From contig JAISVU010000105.1 in the NCBI GenBank assembly GCA_031271375.1, positions 1-7,705 of the forward strand: a stretch of DNA of 7,705 nt, read 5' to 3'. Numbering within the stretch: the stretch's first letter is position 1; every line of letters starts with the position of its first letter. This stretch comes from Clostridiales bacterium (lineage in GTDB: Bacteria; Bacillota; Clostridia; Lachnospirales; WRAX01). Below the pieces are notes generated by a model that searched no databases, was not told where the DNA came from, and worked only from the letters and a program-made list of their open reading frames with translations. Shown here in pieces: positions 5,439 to 7,705 of this stretch. The position numbers were made by a program, and so were the translations under genes.

Positions 5439-5810
5439 ATGAAATCCATAGCGGAACTGCAAGAAATCCGCAACAAAGCGAAGCAGCAGGTCGAGCTGCG
5501 CAAGGAACACTCAGGATACCGGGTCATCGTGGGCATGGCCACCTGCGGGATAGCCGCCGGGGCGCGTCCCGTTATGACCGCCTTCCTGGAAGAGGTTCAA
5601 GGTCAGAACCTGGGCAACGTCACCATAACCCAGACGGGCTGCATCGGCCTCTGCCGGCTTGAGCCCATCGTAGAGGTCTTTGAGCCGGACGGCGACAAGG
5701 TGACATATGTAAAGATGACTGCCGAAAAGGCCAAGGAAATAGTGGAAAAGCACCTTAAAAACAATAAGCCCGTGCTTGAGTATGCCATCGGGAATACGGA
5801 AGATAAGTAA
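5439..5810 (+). CDS. hndB: Thioredoxin-like [2Fe-2S] ferredoxin-family subunit (HndB type)
   Basis: A small accessory subunit found between the NuoE- and NuoF-like genes of HndABCD-type hydrogenases. It has 123 residues: a charged N-terminal helix (about 1-25), then a thioredoxin-like ferredoxin domain. The second cluster motif is intact (T67? region reads T-G-C68-I-G-L-C72-R-L-E-P-I-V). In the first, C36 is present (A-T-C36-G-I-A-A-G-A-R) but the position five residues earlier, Cys in both neighbouring subunits, is V31. Only three cysteines occur in the whole protein, so a standard four-Cys cluster cannot form from this chain alone. The same pattern may be common in the HndB family; I cannot check. 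The start ATG follows GAGGTG (5428-5433) at five bases. It shares the Thr-Gly-Cys to His-Leu stretch with the N-terminus of the next gene's product, suggesting an old duplication. Confidence 0.88.
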   Translation: MKSIAELQEIRNKAKQQVELRKEHSGYRVIVGMATCGIAAGARPVMTAFLEEVQGQNLGNVTITQTGCIGLCRLEPIVEVFEPDGDKVTYVKMTAEKAKEIVEKHLKNNKPVLEYAIGNTEDK

Positions 5811-5835
5811 TAAACAGTCTTGAGGAGGTAACTAT

Positions 5836-7632
5836 ATGGCGTTGATTCGCTCACACGTTATGGTATGCGCGGGCACGGGATGCAGCTCGTCCAACTCCCC
5901 GCGGATTATCAAGAGCTTTGAGGAACATATAACAGAGAAAGGCCTGGAAGGCGAGATTAAGGTAGTGCAGACCGGCTGTTTCGGCCTCTGCGCGTTAGGC
6001 CCTATTGTTATCGTCTACCCCGAGGGCGTGTTCTATAGCCGCGTCACCCCGGAGGACGTTCCGGAGATCGTAGAGGAGCACCTGTTAAAGGGCCGCATAG
6101 TCCAGCGGCTTGTGTACGAAGAATCCCTGGACGAGGCCAACATCGTAAAATCCCTCAGCGAGGTGGATTTCTATAAGAAGCAGATGCGTCTCGCGCTGCG
6201 CAACTGCGGCGTTATCGACCCCGAATCCATCGACGAATACATAGCCAACGACGGCTATCTGGCCCTGCAAAAGGCGCTTACGGAGATGACCCCCGAGGAG
6301 GTTATCGCCGAGGTAAAGAAGTCCGGCCTAAGGGGACGCGGCGGCGCCGGTTTCCCCACCGGCCTTAAATGGGAATTCACCCAAAAGGCCCCTGGCGAAC
6401 AGAAATACGTAGCCTGCAACGCCGACGAAGGCGACCCCGGCGCGTTTATGGACCGCTCGGTGCTGGAAGGCGACCCCCACGCGCTGATTGAGGCTATGGC
6501 CATCGCCGGATACGCGGTAGGCGCGAATTACGGCTATATCTACATCCGCGCCGAATACCCGCTGGCGGTTGAACGCCTCTATTCGGCCATCGACGCGGCA
6601 AAGGGCTACGGCCTGCTGGGCGAGAATATAATGGGCACGGATTTTTCGTTCGATCTGGAGATCCGTCTTGGAGCAGGCGCGTTCGTCTGCGGCGAGGAGA
6701 CGGCCCTTATCAGCTCCGTCGAAGGGCACCGGGGCGAACCCCGGCCCCGCCCGCCGTTCCCGGCCTCAAAGGGCATATTCGGCAAGCCCACGCTGTTAAA
6801 CAACGTCGAGACATACGCCAACATCCCGCAGATAATCGTTAAAGGCGCGGACTGGTTCAATAAGATCGGCACAGAAAAATCCAAAGGAACGAAGGTCTTC
6901 GCCGTCGGCGGCAAGATAAACAACACCGGCCTTGTGGAAGTGCCGATGGGCACGACATTGAGAGAGGTCGTTTACGAGATCGGCGGCGGCATCCCCGGCG
7001 GAAAGGCCTTCAAAGCAGCCCAGACCGGCGGACCCTCCGGCGGCTGTATCCCGGCGAAGCACCTGGACACGCCCATCGATTACGAGTCGCTGACGGCCCT
7101 GGGTTCCATGATGGGCTCCGGCGGGCTTATCGTTATGGACGAAGACAACTGCATGGTTGACATTGCCAAGTTCTTCCTGGAGTTCACGGTGGACGAGAGC
7201 TGTGGGAAATGCCCGCCCTGCCGCATAGGCACGAAGCGCATGTATGAAATGCTGGAAAAGATAACCGGCGGCAACGGCGAGGAAGGCGACATCGAGAAGC
7301 TGGAGGCCCTGGCCTCGTCGATACAGGCTTCGGCGCTCTGCGCCCTGGGCCAAAGTGCCCCGAACCCCGTGCTCTCCACGATAAGGTACTTCCGGGACGA
7401 GTACGAGGCCCATGTGCGGGATAAGCGCTGCCCGGCTGGGGTGTGCAAAGCGATGAGCTTCTACCGTATCGACCCCGCCGCCTGCAAGAGCTGCGGCCTG
7501 TGTAAAAAGGAATGCCCGGTGGACGCCATCAGCGGAGAGCGCGGCAAGCCTTATGCGATAGATAAAGAAAAGTGTATCAAATGCGGCGCGTGTATGGCCA
7601 AATGCCCGTTCAAGGCCATTTCGAATCATTAA
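5836..7632 (+). CDS. hndC: NuoF-like flavoprotein subunit of NAD(P)-linked hydrogenase (HndC/HydB)
   Basis: The FMN- and pyridine-nucleotide-binding subunit, exchanging electrons between NAD(P)H and the iron-sulfur chain, and the likely bifurcation site in HydABC-type enzymes. It has 598 residues, the usual length. Domains in order: a thioredoxin-like [2Fe-2S] domain (1-90) with C11, C16, C48 and C52; the NuoF core with the glycine-rich G167-R-G-G-A-G-F-P-T-G-L-K-W and the FMN-binding N195-A-D-E-G-D-P-G-A-F; G279-A-G-A-F-V-C-G-E-E-T-A; the NuoF [4Fe-4S] ligands C456, C459, C462 and C502; a C532-P-A-G-V-C537 pair; and a C-terminal 2[4Fe-4S] ferredoxin domain with C550, C553, C556, C560 and C580, C583, C586, C590. 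The N- and C-terminal additions distinguish it from complex I NuoF. GAGGAGGT (5822-5829) precedes the ATG. The next gene begins 16 bases after the stop. Confidence 0.95.
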   Translation: MALIRSHVMVCAGTGCSSSNSPRIIKSFEEHITEKGLEGEIKVVQTGCFGLCALGPIVIVYPEGVFYSRVTPEDVPEIVEEHLLKGRIVQRLVYEESLDEANIVKSLSEVDFYKKQMRLALRNCGVIDPESIDEYIANDGYLALQKALTEMTPEEVIAEVKKSGLRGRGGAGFPTGLKWEFTQKAPGEQKYVACNADEGDPGAFMDRSVLEGDPHALIEAMAIAGYAVGANYGYIYIRAEYPLAVERLYSAIDAAKGYGLLGENIMGTDFSFDLEIRLGAGAFVCGEETALISSVEGHRGEPRPRPPFPASKGIFGKPTLLNNVETYANIPQIIVKGADWFNKIGTEKSKGTKVFAVGGKINNTGLVEVPMGTTLREVVYEIGGGIPGGKAFKAAQTGGPSGGCIPAKHLDTPIDYESLTALGSMMGSGGLIVMDEDNCMVDIAKFFLEFTVDESCGKCPPCRIGTKRMYEMLEKITGGNGEEGDIEKLEALASSIQASALCALGQSAPNPVLSTIRYFRDEYEAHVRDKRCPAGVCKAMSFYRIDPAACKSCGLCKKECPVDAISGERGKPYAIDKEKCIKCGACMAKCPFKAISNH

Positions 7633-7648
7633 TACGAGGGGTGACATA

Positions 7649-7705
7649 ATGATAAATCTAACAATAGACGGTAAAAAGGTCAGCGTCCCCGAGGGCTCGA
7701 CAGTC
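7649..7705 (+). CDS. hndD: N-terminus of the next operon subunit, probably [FeFe] hydrogenase catalytic chain (HndD/HydA); cut by window edge
   Basis: Nineteen codons are visible. They start at an ATG behind GAGGGGTGA (7636-7644) and run to the window end. The peptide M-I-N-L-T-I-D-G-K-K-V-S-V-P-E-G-S-T-V is the opening beta hairpin of the plant-type [2Fe-2S] domain that begins HydA/HndD, NuoG and some formate dehydrogenases. Position right after the NuoF-like gene favours the hydrogenase catalytic chain, but no H-cluster motif lies within the window, so NuoG or a formate dehydrogenase alpha chain remain possible. Confidence 0.75.
   Translation, partial: MINLTIDGKKVSVPEGSTV

Noticed and set aside
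6796..7647. 283-codon minus-strand frame opposite hndC.
   Set aside because: A typical GC-rich antisense shadow; the plus strand carries every NuoF and ferredoxin cysteine.
4934..7705. Interpretation as a complex I (nuo) operon.
   Set aside because: A free HndB-type subunit, and a NuoF with both an N-terminal [2Fe-2S] domain and a C-terminal 2[4Fe-4S] domain, are features of soluble hydrogenases, and no membrane subunit is seen.

Overview
The window looks like ordinary chromosome from an anaerobic, probably flagellated, Gram-positive bacterium of the class Clostridia (an inference). The reasons are a RecU-type Holliday junction resolvase (a Firmicutes family), a flagellar FlgL gene with a sigma-28/sigma-D promoter, strong AGGAGG-type ribosome binding sites, and a hydrogenase operon of the HndABCD/HydABC type found in fermentative anaerobes. 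Coding DNA is moderately GC-rich and the intergenic DNA is AT-rich. No tRNA, rRNA, mobile element, CRISPR array or convincing intrinsic terminator was seen.

Layout. Positions 1-339 (minus) hold the 5' part of lspA, lipoprotein signal peptidase, cut by the window edge. Across a roughly 100-bp intergenic region, and transcribed the other way, lies a three-gene run: queG (444-1385, epoxyqueuosine reductase), recU (1428-1961) and a lipoprotein with a GH26-like domain (1968-3272). Its last gene meets flgL (4713-3274, minus) tail to tail with one base between the stop codons. A 220-bp divergent intergenic region (4714-4933) carries a near-perfect sigma-28 promoter for flgL, a 25-bp near-palindrome over that promoter's -35 element, and a housekeeping promoter for the rightward hydrogenase operon. 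That operon runs hndA/nuoE (4934-5419), hndB (5439-5810), hndC/nuoF (5836-7632) and the first 19 codons of the next subunit (7649-7705), probably the [FeFe]-hydrogenase catalytic chain.

How the genes work together. The right-hand operon encodes the diaphorase half of a soluble NAD(P)H- and ferredoxin-linked, probably electron-bifurcating [FeFe] hydrogenase. Three successive genes each carry a thioredoxin-like [2Fe-2S] domain, and the middle one lacks one of the four usual cysteines. On the left, LspA would process lipoproteins such as the one encoded at 1968; queG and recU are housekeeping genes for tRNA modification and recombination.

Points worth a second look: queG and the lipoprotein gene both appear to start at ATC instead of ATG, each behind a good Shine-Dalgarno sequence; LspA has Glu where the family has a catalytic Asp; the GH26-like lipoprotein seems to have lost both catalytic glutamates; and flgL has a textbook sigma-28 promoter with an overlapping candidate operator. 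I see no clearly new multi-gene system here.
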